64,000 nucleotides of DNA from NCBI RefSeq assembly GCF_001612725.1, contig NZ_BDAZ01000008.1:1-64000 (forward strand). Reading direction: 5' to 3'. This DNA is from Nocardia anaemiae NBRC 100462. GTDB taxonomy: Bacteria > Actinomycetota > Actinomycetes > Mycobacteriales > Mycobacteriaceae. Shown here piece after piece: positions 39,404 through 48,099 of the stretch; within the stretch, counting starts at the first letter, position 1; every line of letters begins with the position of its first letter. The translations under genes were made by a program, and so were the position numbers. The notes under the pieces are model-generated. The model was given only the letters and a program-made list of their open reading frames with translations, was not told the origin of the DNA and ran no database searches.

Positions 39404-40903
39404 TCAGTCCATCGTCGGAATGACGAAGTGATTGCTGTCCTTCAGGCCGGAAGGCCAGCGCTGGGTGACGGTCTTGGTCTTGGTGTAGAAGCGAATCGAA
39501 TCCGGACCGTGCTGGTTCAGATCGCCGAATCCGGAACGCTTCCAACCGCCGAAGGTGTGGTACGCGATCGGCACCGGAATCGGCACATTGATGCCGACCA
39601 TGCCGACCTGCACGCGGGCGGCGAAATCCCGCGCGGTATCGCCGTCGCGGGTGAAGATCGCGACCCCGTTGCCGTATTCGTGCTCGTTGGGCAGGGCGAG
39701 CGCTTCGTCGTAATCCTCGGCCCGCACGATCGACAGCACCGGACCGAAGATCTCTTCCTTGTAGATCCGCATTTCCGGGGTGACATTGTCGAAAAGCGTT
39801 GCACCCGTGAAGTACCCGCCTTCGCCGCCGTCGACCGTCAGGCCGCGGCCGTCGATCACCAGCTCGGCCCCCTCATCGACGCCGATCTGGACGTAGTTCT
39901 CGACCCGGCCGAGCGCGTCCTTGGTCACCAGCGGACCGAAGTCGGCACCGGCGTCGTCGGAGCGGCCGACATTCAGTTTGGCGATCCGCTCGATCAGCTT
40001 CTCGCGCAGGCGATCCGCGGTCTCTCGGCCGACCGGAACGGCGACCGAGATGGCCATACAGCGCTCGCCTGCCGAGCCATAGCCGGCGCCGATGAGCTGG
40101 TCTGCGACATCGTCGAGGTCGGCGTCCGGCATGACGATCGCGTGGTTCTTGGCGCCGCCGAAGCATTGTGCGCGTTTGCCGTTCGCGCTCGCGGTCTCGT
40201 AGATGTACTGCGCGATCGGCGTGGAGCCGACGAAGCCGACGGCCTTGACGGTCGGCGAATGCAGGATCGCATCGACGGCTTCCTTATCGCCGTTGACCAC
40301 ATTGAACACGCCCGCTGGCAAACCGGCCGCCAGCAACAGCTCGGCCAGGCGCAGCGGTACCGAGGGATCGCGCTCGGATGGCTTGAGCACGAAGGCATTT
40401 CCGCACGCCAGCGCCGGACCGGCCTTCCACAGCGGGATCATGGCCGGGAAGTTGAACGGGGTAATGCCCGCGACCACACCGAGCGGCTGACGCATCGAGT
40501 AGACGTCGATACCGGTGCCCGCGCTCTCGGTGTACTCACCTTTGAGCAGATGCGGAATGCCCGCCGCGAATTCGATGACCTCGATACCGCGTTGGATGTC
40601 GCCCTTGGCGTCGGGGATGGTCTTGCCGTGTTCGGCGGACAGCAGCGCCGCAAGGGAATCCATCTCGTCCTGCACGAGCGTCAGGAACTTCATCAGCACC
40701 CTGGCCCGCTTCTGTGGGTTGAACGCGGCCCACACCTGCTGCGCCTCGGCCGCATTCGCGATGACGGCATCGACCTCGGCCTTACTCGCCAGCGGCACCC
40801 GCGCCTGCACCTGGCCGGTATTCGGATCGAAGACATCGGCGAAGTTGCCCGAGGCCCCGGCGACATGCTGGCCGCCGATGTAATGAGTGAGTTCGCGAAC
40901 CAT
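39404..40903 (-). CDS. mmsA: Methylmalonate-semialdehyde dehydrogenase (CoA-acylating)
   Basis: MmsA turns methylmalonate semialdehyde into propionyl-CoA with NAD+ and CoA, the last step of valine breakdown. The 499-residue protein has GVVAGITPFNFPAMIPLWK and VLKPSERDP (cofactor), GFVGSTPIAQYIYE, and the catalytic Cys282 in GSAGERCMAIS. The general-base Glu of other aldehyde dehydrogenases is replaced in CFGGAKNHAIVMPDADLD, as usual for this CoA-dependent type. The start ATG 40903 has ACAGGA upstream; the frame is open 45 codons further, across the promoter. First gene of the operon. Confidence 0.96.
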   Translation of the reverse strand: MVRELTHYIGGQHVAGASGNFADVFDPNTGQVQARVPLASKAEVDAVIANAAEAQQVWAAFNPQKRARVLMKFLTLVQDEMDSLAALLSAEHGKTIPDAKGDIQRGIEVIEFAAGIPHLLKGEYTESAGTGIDVYSMRQPLGVVAGITPFNFPAMIPLWKAGPALACGNAFVLKPSERDPSVPLRLAELLLAAGLPAGVFNVVNGDKEAVDAILHSPTVKAVGFVGSTPIAQYIYETASANGKRAQCFGGAKNHAIVMPDADLDDVADQLIGAGYGSAGERCMAISVAVPVGRETADRLREKLIERIAKLNVGRSDDAGADFGPLVTKDALGRVENYVQIGVDEGAELVIDGRGLTVDGGEGGYFTGATLFDNVTPEMRIYKEEIFGPVLSIVRAEDYDEALALPNEHEYGNGVAIFTRDGDTARDFAARVQVGMVGINVPIPVPIAYHTFGGWKRSGFGDLNQHGPDSIRFYTKTKTVTQRWPSGLKDSNHFVIPTMD

Positions 40904-40958
40904 GCCAGTCCTGTTCTCGTAGTGGACGCCGCGCACTGCGCGATTTACGGTCATCCTA

Positions 40959-40976
40959 TAGTTGGATGTCCAAGTA
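40959..40976 (-). promoter_or_regulatory. Candidate operator at the mmsA promoter
   Basis: The minus strand reads TACTTGGACATCCAACTA and runs on as TAGG. The centre TTGGA-CA-TCCAA is a perfect inverted repeat. A very similar 18-mer lies at the icmF promoter (42505-42522). It overlaps a possible -10 (CTATAG) 55-70 bases before the mmsA start. A TetR-type regulator is a reasonable guess; none is encoded next to it. Confidence 0.55.
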
Positions 40977-41087
40977 AATACAGCCGTGCGAGCAGACTGT
41001 GATTCATCCCACGGCAACCACCGAGCAACAGCCATCAATGGCTCGCGTCCAGCCTTGCCGCCCAGCAGCGGAGTGCGGGTCCGCCCG

Positions 41088-42053
41088 TCAGGCGGCGGGC
41101 TTCGAGGAGCGGGTGAGCAGCAGCGCCCCGACCGCGAGCACCACCGCGCCGATAATCACGATCGCGACCATTACCCCGACTTCGCCATCGAAGCGACTGG
41201 CGACCGCCATGCCGACGGCGAGCGCGACCGTCACGCTGCCGCCGATCACCAGCACCGCCGAACGTTGCGTCGCATACAGGACAAAACAAACGACGGCTAC
41301 CAGTGCGGTGAGCACGAAGCCCCATTGGTTCGGGCTACTGTCGACGGTCACCGCGCCGGAGTCCGCGATAAGGATCGCGACGACATACCCCGACCAGTTT
41401 TCGACGAACAAGCCGAATCTGGTGACCGCGAACCAGAGCCCACCGAGGCCGAGTAGCCCGAGGCCGACCCAGACCTCCTCGACATCGAAGACCTCGTCGA
41501 GCACCACCAGGACCAGGACAACGCTGTACCAGGCCGCGGCGAAGATGCCGATGACCGATGGCAACGCGAGGTAACCGAGTACCGCTACCAGCAGACCCGC
41601 GCCGCATGCGCAGACTAATGCGGTGTCGGAGTCGGCGCCCTCGAAGACCGATCCGACCGCCACGGCGACCGATACGGACGCGAGCGCGAAGAGCACTGCA
41701 GCGAGCCGCGAGCGAGATGTATGCGCACCCCTGGTACGGGTGAACAATCCGGCGGCGCCACCGGCCAGCGCGATCCCGCCGAGGGCGAGACCGATGGACA
41801 CGAGCCCGAACAGGACGATGCGGCCGGTCCGCTGCAAGTCCTCCCAGGAAGACGTAAGCAACAGAGCGAGCGCGCCCAACATCGAACCAGCGCCGATATA
41901 GGCGGCGATCTCGGCTAATAGCCTGCCCGGTGACTCGGGCTTCGTCCGCTCCGCCACCAGCGCCTTCGCGACCGCATCGCGCTGCGCTTCGGTCAAGACA
42001 CCTTCGTCGACCAGCCGCCGTAAGGCCGCCCCCGACCGATCTTGGATCCCCAT
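41088..42053 (-). CDS. DUF2157-like multi-helix membrane protein
   Basis: The function is unknown. The 321-residue protein has a soluble N-terminal part of about 45 residues (GAALRRLVDEGVLTEAQRDAVAKALV) that resembles the start of DUF2157 proteins, then about ten membrane helices with Val/Leu/Ala/Gly-rich runs. The ATG at 42053 is used; no clear ribosome site is seen (GGGGATC precedes within the coding start). It stands alone between mmsA and icmF, downstream of neither operon. Confidence 0.75.
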   Translation of the reverse strand: MGIQDRSGAALRRLVDEGVLTEAQRDAVAKALVAERTKPESPGRLLAEIAAYIGAGSMLGALALLLTSSWEDLQRTGRIVLFGLVSIGLALGGIALAGGAAGLFTRTRGAHTSRSRLAAVLFALASVSVAVAVGSVFEGADSDTALVCACGAGLLVAVLGYLALPSVIGIFAAAWYSVVLVLVVLDEVFDVEEVWVGLGLLGLGGLWFAVTRFGLFVENWSGYVVAILIADSGAVTVDSSPNQWGFVLTALVAVVCFVLYATQRSAVLVIGGSVTVALAVGMAVASRFDGEVGVMVAIVIIGAVVLAVGALLLTRSSKPAA

Positions 42054-42504
42054 GTATCGAGTATGGCCACTGCATCGGCAATCGTTAAGAGCATCGGTCG
42101 ATCACCCATGTGGTCCAGCTGATCGTCGCGCGCCGTCACAGCAAGCCACCACCTGCCACATTGGGCCTACTCGGCGAACCGAATTCGGTGACAGCCGCGA
42201 CCATGACCGCATCGCGCATCCCGGTCGCGACTGTCGGAGCTTCCACCGCGGTCCAAGCCCCGGCACTGATGTCGCACCATCGCGAGATCCGATCGACACC
42301 TGCGGTGCACCACACTCGGAGAGCCTCCGAATTCATTTCGACCCACCACCAATCGCATTCGTGCGGTTTTGCGGAATCCCTACCCGGCAGCAGCCTCTAT
42401 CGGAACTCGAGTCGGGGTGGATGTCGCGGTTTGCGGTCACGATGAGCGGAATCCCCGAGCCCGGATACCTTCACCTGGCGCTGTGACCGCCACCACCGTA
42501 GAAT
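42054..42504. other. Intergenic region before icmF, with one doubtful small frame
   Basis: The region holds no recognisable gene. The best frame is minus-strand 42136-42336 (66 codons, GGTGG upstream of its ATG), reading VEAPTVATGMRDAVMVAAVT in part. Its codon third-position GC (about 70 percent) is lower than that of neighbouring genes, and I know no homologue. It could be a small protein or a decayed fragment. Confidence 0.4.
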
Positions 42505-42522
42505 TAGTTTGACGTCCTAGTA
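42505..42522 (+). promoter_or_regulatory. Candidate operator at the icmF promoter
   Basis: TAGTTTGACGTCCTAGTA shares 13 of 18 positions with the mmsA-promoter motif read in promoter orientation, and the match goes on as TATNGG in both. It lies 36 bases before the icmF GTG and overlaps a possible -10 TAGTAT. Confidence 0.55.
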
Positions 42523-42557
42523 TCGGGCGCCAAACAGGATCTCCCCCGGAGGACCCA

Positions 42558-45500
42558 GTGGCCGACAGCACCGCGCTCTACACGCCCACCCATCCCGTCC
42601 GATTCGTGACCTCGGCCGCGCTATTCGACGGGCACGATGCGGCGATCAACATCATGCGGCGGATTCTGCAGGCGCAGGGTGCCGAGGTCATTCACCTCGG
42701 GCACAATCGCGCGGTCAGCGAGGTCGTGGACGCGGTGCTCACCGAGGATGCCCAGGGCGTCGCGGTCAGTTCGTATCAGGGCGGACATGTCGAGTACTTC
42801 GAATACCTCGCCGACGCACTGAAAAAGGCGGGCGCCGACCATGTCCGGATATTCGGCGGTGGCGGCGGCGTGATCGTCGCCGAGGAGATCGCGCGCCTCG
42901 CCGAGTCCGGGGTGACCATCTTCTCCCCCGAGGACGGCCAGCGACTCGGCCTGCCCGGCATGATCAACCAGCTGATCCGCGCCTGCGATTTCGATCTCGC
43001 CGCCGAGCCGCCGGTGCTGGACGCGGTACTCGCCGGTGAGCGCGCCGCGCTCGCCCGCGCGATCACCTGCCTGCAACAGGACACGCTGTCGGAGTCCGAT
43101 CGGCGCACCCTGGCATCGGCCGCCGCCGCGCGCACGGTGCCGGTGCTCGGCATCACCGGCACCGGTGGTTCCGGAAAGTCCTCGCTCACCGATGAATTGG
43201 TGCGGCGTCTGCGTTCGGATCAGCAGGACAAGTTGCGCGTCGCGATTCTCGCGGTGGATCCGACCCGGCGACGCGGCGGCGGTGCGCTGCTCGGTGACCG
43301 CATCCGGATGAACGCCTTGGACAGCGATCACACCTTCTTCCGCTCACTCGCCACCCGCGGCGGCCACGAATTGCCGCAGAATATCGACGTCATCGTGACC
43401 GCATGCAAGGCAGCGGGATACGACCTGGTCATTCTGGAAACCCCGGGCATCGGCCAAGGCGATGCCGCGATCACCGACCACGTCGACGTGTCGATGTATG
43501 TGATGACACCGGAATTCGGCGCCGCCTCCCAGCTGGAGAAGATCGACATGCTGGACTTCGCTGATGTGGTGGCGATCAATAAGTTCGAGCGCCGCGGCGC
43601 CGAGGACGCGCTGCGTGATGTCTCGCGCCAGTTGATCCGCAATCGTGAGGAGTTCACCAAATCTCCCGATGAGATGCCGGTATTCGGCACCAGCGCAGCC
43701 ACTTTCAACGATGACGGCGTGACCGCGCTCTACCAGCACCTCACCGGGCTACTCGCCGAGCACGGGCTGCATATGGAGCCCGGCGTACTTCCCAAGGTGG
43801 ATACCCGCGCCTCGACCAGGTTCGCGCAGATCATCCCGCCCGCCCGGGTGCGCTATCTCGCCGAGATCGCCGATACCGTCCGCGACTATCACGCCGATAC
43901 CGCCACCCAAATCGTCGCGGCACAGCGCTTGCAGCGGCTCGAACAGGTGGCGGCCGAACTGCCCGATGACACTGCCGTGGCCGAGCTCGCCGAAAAAGCC
44001 CGCGACGCACTGCATGACGACAATGCCGAACTGCTCGCGGGTTGGCCCGAGCTGGCCGAATCCTATCGGGGGGATGAGCAGGTGGTTCGGGTTCGCGATC
44101 GCGAGATCCATACCCCGCTGCGCCGGGAGACGCTGTCCGGCAATTCCATTCCGCGCGTCGCGCTGCCGCGCTTCACCGATCACGGTGAGCTGCTGCGCTT
44201 CCTGCGCTCGGAGAATCTGCCCGGGCGGTTCCCTTTCACCGCGGGCGTGTTTGCGTTCAAGCGCGATAACGAGGATCCAGCGCGCATGTTCGCCGGTGAG
44301 GGCGATCCGTTCCGCACCAACCGGCGCTTCAAGGTGCTCAGCGAACATGCCGAGGCGACAAGGCTTTCCACCGCCTTCGATTCGGTGACGCTCTACGGTC
44401 ACGATCCCGCCGAGCGCCCGGATATCTACGGCAAGGTCGGCACCTCCGGCGTCTCGATCGCCTCACTCGACGATATGAAGGTCCTCTACGACGGCTTCGA
44501 CCTGACGGCGCCGACCACCTCGGTATCGATGACCATCAACGGCCCCGCCCCCACCATCCTGGCCTACTTCCTCAATACCGCCATCGACCAAGCGTTGGAA
44601 CGCTTCTCCACAGCCGAGGGCCGGGAGCCCACCGCCGAGGAAGCCGCGGATATCAAGGCACGCACCCTGGCGACAGTGCGCGGCACCGTGCAAGCCGACA
44701 TCCTCAAGGAGGATCAGGGCCAGAACACCTGCATCTTCTCCACCGAGTTCAGCCTGCGCATGATGGCCGATATCCAGGAATGGTTCGTGCGCAATGGTGT
44801 TCGCAACTTCTACTCGGTCTCGATCTCCGGCTATCACATCGCCGAGGCCGGGGCGAATCCGATCAGTCAGCTGGCCTTCACCCTCGCCAATGGATTCACC
44901 TATGTCGAGGCGTATCTCGCGCGTGGCATGCGGATCGACGACTTCGCCCCGAATCTGTCGTTCTTCTTCTCCAACGGCATGGATCCGGAATATTCGGTGA
45001 TCGGCCGGGTGGCGCGGCGCATCTGGGCCATCGCCATGCGAGATCGCTACGGCGCCAATGAGCGTTCGCAGAAGTTGAAGTATCACGTGCAGACCTCGGG
45101 CCGGTCGCTGCACGCACAGGAGATGAGCTTCAACGACATTCGCACCACCCTGCAGGCGCTCATCGCCATCTACGACAACTGCAACAGCCTGCACACCAAT
45201 GCCTACGACGAGGCGGTGACCACCCCCACCGAGGAATCGGTGCGCCGCGCGCTGGCCATCCAGCTCATCATCAACCGTGAGTGGGGTGTCGCGATGAACG
45301 AAAACCCGCTCCAGGGCAGCTTCCTCATCGATGAGCTCACCGATCTCGTCGAGGAGGCCGTGCTCGCCGAATTCGATCGGATCAGCGAGCGCGGCGGGGT
45401 CCTCGGGGCAATGGAGACCGGCTATCAGCGCGGCAAGATCCAAGACGAATCCATGCGCTACGAGCACCGCAAACACGATGGCTCACTGCCGATCATCGGC

Positions 45501-45776
45501 GTCAATACCTTCCGCAATCCGCACGGCGAACCGCATCGGGTCATCGAATTGGCTCGCGGCACCGAAGCGGAGAAGCAGTCACAGCTGCGGCGCGTGCGTC
45601 AATTCCAAGACGACCATCGCGATGCCGCCCATGACGCCCTGGCCCGCCTGGACGCGGTGGCCCGCACCGACGACAACATCTTCGAGGTCCTGATGGACGC
45701 CGCCCGGGTCTGCACCCTGCAACAGATCACCGACACCTTCTTCACAGTCGGCGGACAGTACCGCCGCAACGTCTGA
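42558..45776 (+). CDS. icmF: Fused isobutyryl-CoA mutase with its G-protein chaperone
   Basis: IcmF interconverts isobutyryl-CoA and n-butyryl-CoA with adenosylcobalamin; related enzymes also act on isovaleryl- and pivalyl-CoA. The 1072-residue chain has all three parts: a B12-binding domain (residues 15-145, with FDGHDAAI, His26 as cobalt ligand), a MeaB-type GTPase (about 195-440, P-loop GTGGSGKS at 201-208, NKFERRGAEDAL) that guards cofactor loading, and the mutase core (about 540-1072). FTAGVFAFKRDNEDPARMFAGEG marks it as isobutyryl-CoA, not methylmalonyl-CoA, mutase. GTG start with GGAGG 6 bases upstream. Single gene under the shared operator. Confidence 0.96.
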   Translation: MADSTALYTPTHPVRFVTSAALFDGHDAAINIMRRILQAQGAEVIHLGHNRAVSEVVDAVLTEDAQGVAVSSYQGGHVEYFEYLADALKKAGADHVRIFGGGGGVIVAEEIARLAESGVTIFSPEDGQRLGLPGMINQLIRACDFDLAAEPPVLDAVLAGERAALARAITCLQQDTLSESDRRTLASAAAARTVPVLGITGTGGSGKSSLTDELVRRLRSDQQDKLRVAILAVDPTRRRGGGALLGDRIRMNALDSDHTFFRSLATRGGHELPQNIDVIVTACKAAGYDLVILETPGIGQGDAAITDHVDVSMYVMTPEFGAASQLEKIDMLDFADVVAINKFERRGAEDALRDVSRQLIRNREEFTKSPDEMPVFGTSAATFNDDGVTALYQHLTGLLAEHGLHMEPGVLPKVDTRASTRFAQIIPPARVRYLAEIADTVRDYHADTATQIVAAQRLQRLEQVAAELPDDTAVAELAEKARDALHDDNAELLAGWPELAESYRGDEQVVRVRDREIHTPLRRETLSGNSIPRVALPRFTDHGELLRFLRSENLPGRFPFTAGVFAFKRDNEDPARMFAGEGDPFRTNRRFKVLSEHAEATRLSTAFDSVTLYGHDPAERPDIYGKVGTSGVSIASLDDMKVLYDGFDLTAPTTSVSMTINGPAPTILAYFLNTAIDQALERFSTAEGREPTAEEAADIKARTLATVRGTVQADILKEDQGQNTCIFSTEFSLRMMADIQEWFVRNGVRNFYSVSISGYHIAEAGANPISQLAFTLANGFTYVEAYLARGMRIDDFAPNLSFFFSNGMDPEYSVIGRVARRIWAIAMRDRYGANERSQKLKYHVQTSGRSLHAQEMSFNDIRTTLQALIAIYDNCNSLHTNAYDEAVTTPTEESVRRALAIQLIINREWGVAMNENPLQGSFLIDELTDLVEEAVLAEFDRISERGGVLGAMETGYQRGKIQDESMRYEHRKHDGSLPIIGVNTFRNPHGEPHRVIELARGTEAEKQSQLRRVRQFQDDHRDAAHDALARLDAVARTDDNIFEVLMDAARVCTLQQITDTFFTVGGQYRRNV

Positions 45777-45789
45777 ATAGGTTGAGCCG

Positions 45790-46191
45790 TCAGAGGATTC
45801 GCACCTCCGGTATCGCATCCATCTGACGCGCCCACTCCGGGTACTTCGCCAGCTTGGCGTTGTGCAGCGCCATAATCTTCTCGCGCAGGTCGGGATCCGG
45901 TTCATCCGATACGTCGGGCCCGATGGCGATCGTCTGGAAGTGCGGGATGATCTGCGGATCACCGGCCAGGTGGACCGGATCGTGCATATAGCGCTCCATC
46001 GCGTCCAGATCTGCGATGCCCACGCAGTAGGCGTGCGTCAGCCCTTCGCTCGCGTCGCCGAGATTCTGGCCGACGGTCGCGAAGGACACCGATTCCACCG
46101 ATGCGGTGCGCTTCATCAGCGCGAGCACCTCGGCCTTCTCGGCCTCGGTCGTCTCTTCACGAAAGCCGAAGCGCAACAGGTGAACGATCAT
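45790..46191 (-). CDS. Dabb family (stress-responsive alpha/beta barrel) protein
   Basis: The 133-residue protein starts MIVHLLRFGFREETTEAEKAE and contains a ferredoxin-like alpha/beta fold of the Dabb type, with LTHAYCVGIADLDAMERYMHDPVHL as typical middle segment. Members act as small dimeric enzymes (cyclases, decarboxylases) or stress proteins; the reaction here is unknown. ATG 46191 is firmly set by AAGGAGG 7 bases upstream; the frame is open 27 codons beyond it. It is divergent from the TetR gene with two operators between, so it is very likely the repressor's target. Confidence 0.85.
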   Translation of the reverse strand: MIVHLLRFGFREETTEAEKAEVLALMKRTASVESVSFATVGQNLGDASEGLTHAYCVGIADLDAMERYMHDPVHLAGDPQIIPHFQTIAIGPDVSDEPDPDLREKIMALHNAKLAKYPEWARQMDAIPEVRIL

Positions 46192-46206
46192 GGATACCTC
46201 CTTGTT

Positions 46207-46224
46207 TTGAACCAGCAAGTTCAA
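46207..46224. promoter_or_regulatory. TetR operator 1
   Basis: Inverted repeat TTGAAC-CAGCAA-GTTCAA with perfect 6-bp arms, 16 bases from the start of the Dabb gene. It matches operator 2 in arms and spacer length. Confidence 0.75.
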
Positions 46225-46255
46225 TTTAGATAACTGACTGGTCGAACCACAAGAG

Positions 46256-46271
46256 TGAACCAACGAGTTCA
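46256..46271. promoter_or_regulatory. TetR operator 2
   Basis: Inverted repeat TGAAC-CAACGA-GTTCA, 32 bases before the TetR start. The centre is 48 bp from that of operator 1. Both share ACCANCNAGTT. Confidence 0.75.
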
Positions 46272-46302
46272 TTCACAGGCGCTCGGGCGCTAATATGCAG
46301 AG

Positions 46303-46932
46303 GTGACGGGTACGACGGCGGCGCGCGGCCGCATCGACAAGCGGCAGGCGATCCTGGACGTCGCATTCACCGTCTTCGCGCGGCGCGGCTACGACAAGGC
46401 GTGTGTGCAGGAGATCGCGGATGAGGCGGGTGTCGCCAAGCCGACGGTCTACAACCACCTCAATGACAAGCAGAGCCTGTTCCGGCATGCCGTGCTCGCC
46501 GCCGCCGACGCCGTGGCCACCGACACCCTGGCGATCATCGATGGCCTGCGCGAGCCGGGCGACGATCTGTCCGCCGCCCTCACCGAGACGGCGCGCGCAC
46601 TGCTCACCGAATGCTCCGGTGAGCGCGCCCGTTCGCTACGCGCGCTGACCTACGCGCAACTCGCGGCCTTTCCTGACCTGGCCGACACGGTGCTGGAACG
46701 CACCTCGCGGCGCATTGCCGAAGCGCTGGCCGATCGACTCGCGCGACTCGCTCTGTCGGGTCGGCTGCAGACCAATGATCCGGCGCAGGCCGCCGAACAG
46801 CTGCTCGCCCTGCTCACCGCGCCCTTGGAAGCGCGGTCCCGGCTCGGCACCCGCGAGGTGAACGAGGCCGAGCGGCGAGGTATCGCCGATGCGGCAGTGC
46901 GGACATTCCTGTCCGCATACGGTTCCCGCTGA
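46303..46932 (+). CDS. TetR-family repressor
   Basis: The 209-residue protein has the N-terminal helix-turn-helix typical of the family: QAILDVAFTVFARRGYDKACVQEIADEAGVAKPTVYNHLNDKQSLF (described in pieces; the recognition helix is VAKPTVYNHL). The C-terminal ligand domain has no family-specific mark and is rich in Ala, Leu and Arg. The GTG start has CAGAGG just upstream. The paired operators in the divergent promoter argue for control of itself and of the Dabb gene. The inducer is unknown. Confidence 0.9.
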   Translation: MTGTTAARGRIDKRQAILDVAFTVFARRGYDKACVQEIADEAGVAKPTVYNHLNDKQSLFRHAVLAAADAVATDTLAIIDGLREPGDDLSAALTETARALLTECSGERARSLRALTYAQLAAFPDLADTVLERTSRRIAEALADRLARLALSGRLQTNDPAQAAEQLLALLTAPLEARSRLGTREVNEAERRGIADAAVRTFLSAYGSR

Positions 46933-47006
46933 TTCCCGAACGCGCCCGCCGACACGCGTGTGACAATCGCGACGTCAGGGCCTTCGGCGTGGTTGGGACG
47001 GCGGAC

Positions 47007-48080
47007 ATGGATCTCTCGGATATCAAGATTGTCGACAGCCATATTCATCAGTGGGATCCGTTCCGCACACCACGCGAATTCAGCCGGACGGCGAAGTTGC
47101 TCCGGATGCTGCCCATCCCGATCGATTGGGCAAAGCGGGTGGCACCGCGCCGGGATCGGGAATTCGTCGGGGATCCGACCGCTTATGCGAATCCCTACCT
47201 GCCCGCGAATTATCGTGCGGATGCCGATGGCGTTCCGGTCGAGTCGATCGTGCATATCGAGGTCGGATGGACCGGAAAGGGAGCGCTGGCGGGGGCCGAT
47301 GAGACGAAGTGGGTGGCCGGGCTGCCCTTCGGCGGCGACAATCCGGTGCTCGGCGCGATCATCGGCAATGCCGATCCGGCGGCACCGGATTTCGCGGTAT
47401 TGCTCGATGCCCATATGGCCGCATCACCACTGCTGCGCGGCATCCGCGCACATGTGGCACACCACCCCGATCCGGACGTCCGGCCCTATACCCAGCATGA
47501 AAGCGCGCTCACCACCAAACAGTTCCGCAATGGCTTCGCGGCATTGGCCGAGCGCGGCTTGTCCTTCGAGGCCTGGGTGTACTCGCACGCGCTACCCGAT
47601 GTGACGGCTCTTGCCGAACGCTATCCGGAAGTCCCGATAGTGCTCGACCATCTCGCCACACCCGCGGGGATTTTCGGCCCGGTCGGCAAACGCACCGGAA
47701 CGAATCCGAGTCTGCGGCGGGAACTATTCGTCCGGTGGCGCGACGATCTCAGCGCGCTCGCCGAAAAACCCAATGTGGTGGCGAAGGTCAGCGGTTTGAT
47801 GATGCCGATCCTCGGCCACCCGGTACCAGCACGTGGCACGTCGACACCGATTCCGGTGCTGCTGGATCGGATTCGCCCGCTCGTCGAGCACGCCTTCGAT
47901 GTCTTCGGCTCGGACCGACTGCTGTGGGGCTCCAATTTCCCGGTGGACAAACCGATTACGAGTATCTCCGACAGCGCCGACGTCATCGCCACCGCGATCA
48001 CCGAGCATGGTGGCGGCCGCAACGAGTTGGCGCAGATCTTCCGAACCAACGCCCAACGGGTCTACCGAATCGAATCCTGA
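47007..48080 (+). CDS. Amidohydrolase-2 family metal-dependent hydrolase
   Basis: TIM-barrel hydrolase of 357 residues. The metal motif IVDSHIHQWDP lies at the N-terminus, followed by VESIVHIEVGWTG, GIRAHVAHHPDPD, IVLDHLATPAG and the C-terminal GSNFPVDKP with the metal-binding position. Relatives hydrolyse lactones (for example 2-pyrone-4,6-dicarboxylate) or decarboxylate aromatic acids; the substrate here cannot be told. ATG 47007 follows GGGACGG. It lies 74 bases after tetR, perhaps in the same transcript, which would put it in the TetR regulon. Confidence 0.85.
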   Translation: MDLSDIKIVDSHIHQWDPFRTPREFSRTAKLLRMLPIPIDWAKRVAPRRDREFVGDPTAYANPYLPANYRADADGVPVESIVHIEVGWTGKGALAGADETKWVAGLPFGGDNPVLGAIIGNADPAAPDFAVLLDAHMAASPLLRGIRAHVAHHPDPDVRPYTQHESALTTKQFRNGFAALAERGLSFEAWVYSHALPDVTALAERYPEVPIVLDHLATPAGIFGPVGKRTGTNPSLRRELFVRWRDDLSALAEKPNVVAKVSGLMMPILGHPVPARGTSTPIPVLLDRIRPLVEHAFDVFGSDRLLWGSNFPVDKPITSISDSADVIATAITEHGGGRNELAQIFRTNAQRVYRIES

Positions 48081-48099
48081 CACCTGCTCCGTAGCGCGA

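Noticed and set aside
42136..42336. 66-codon minus-strand frame before icmF as a confident gene
   Set aside because: Third-position GC is lower than in neighbouring genes, no family is recognised and nothing else supports expression; kept only as a doubtful frame within the intergenic entry.
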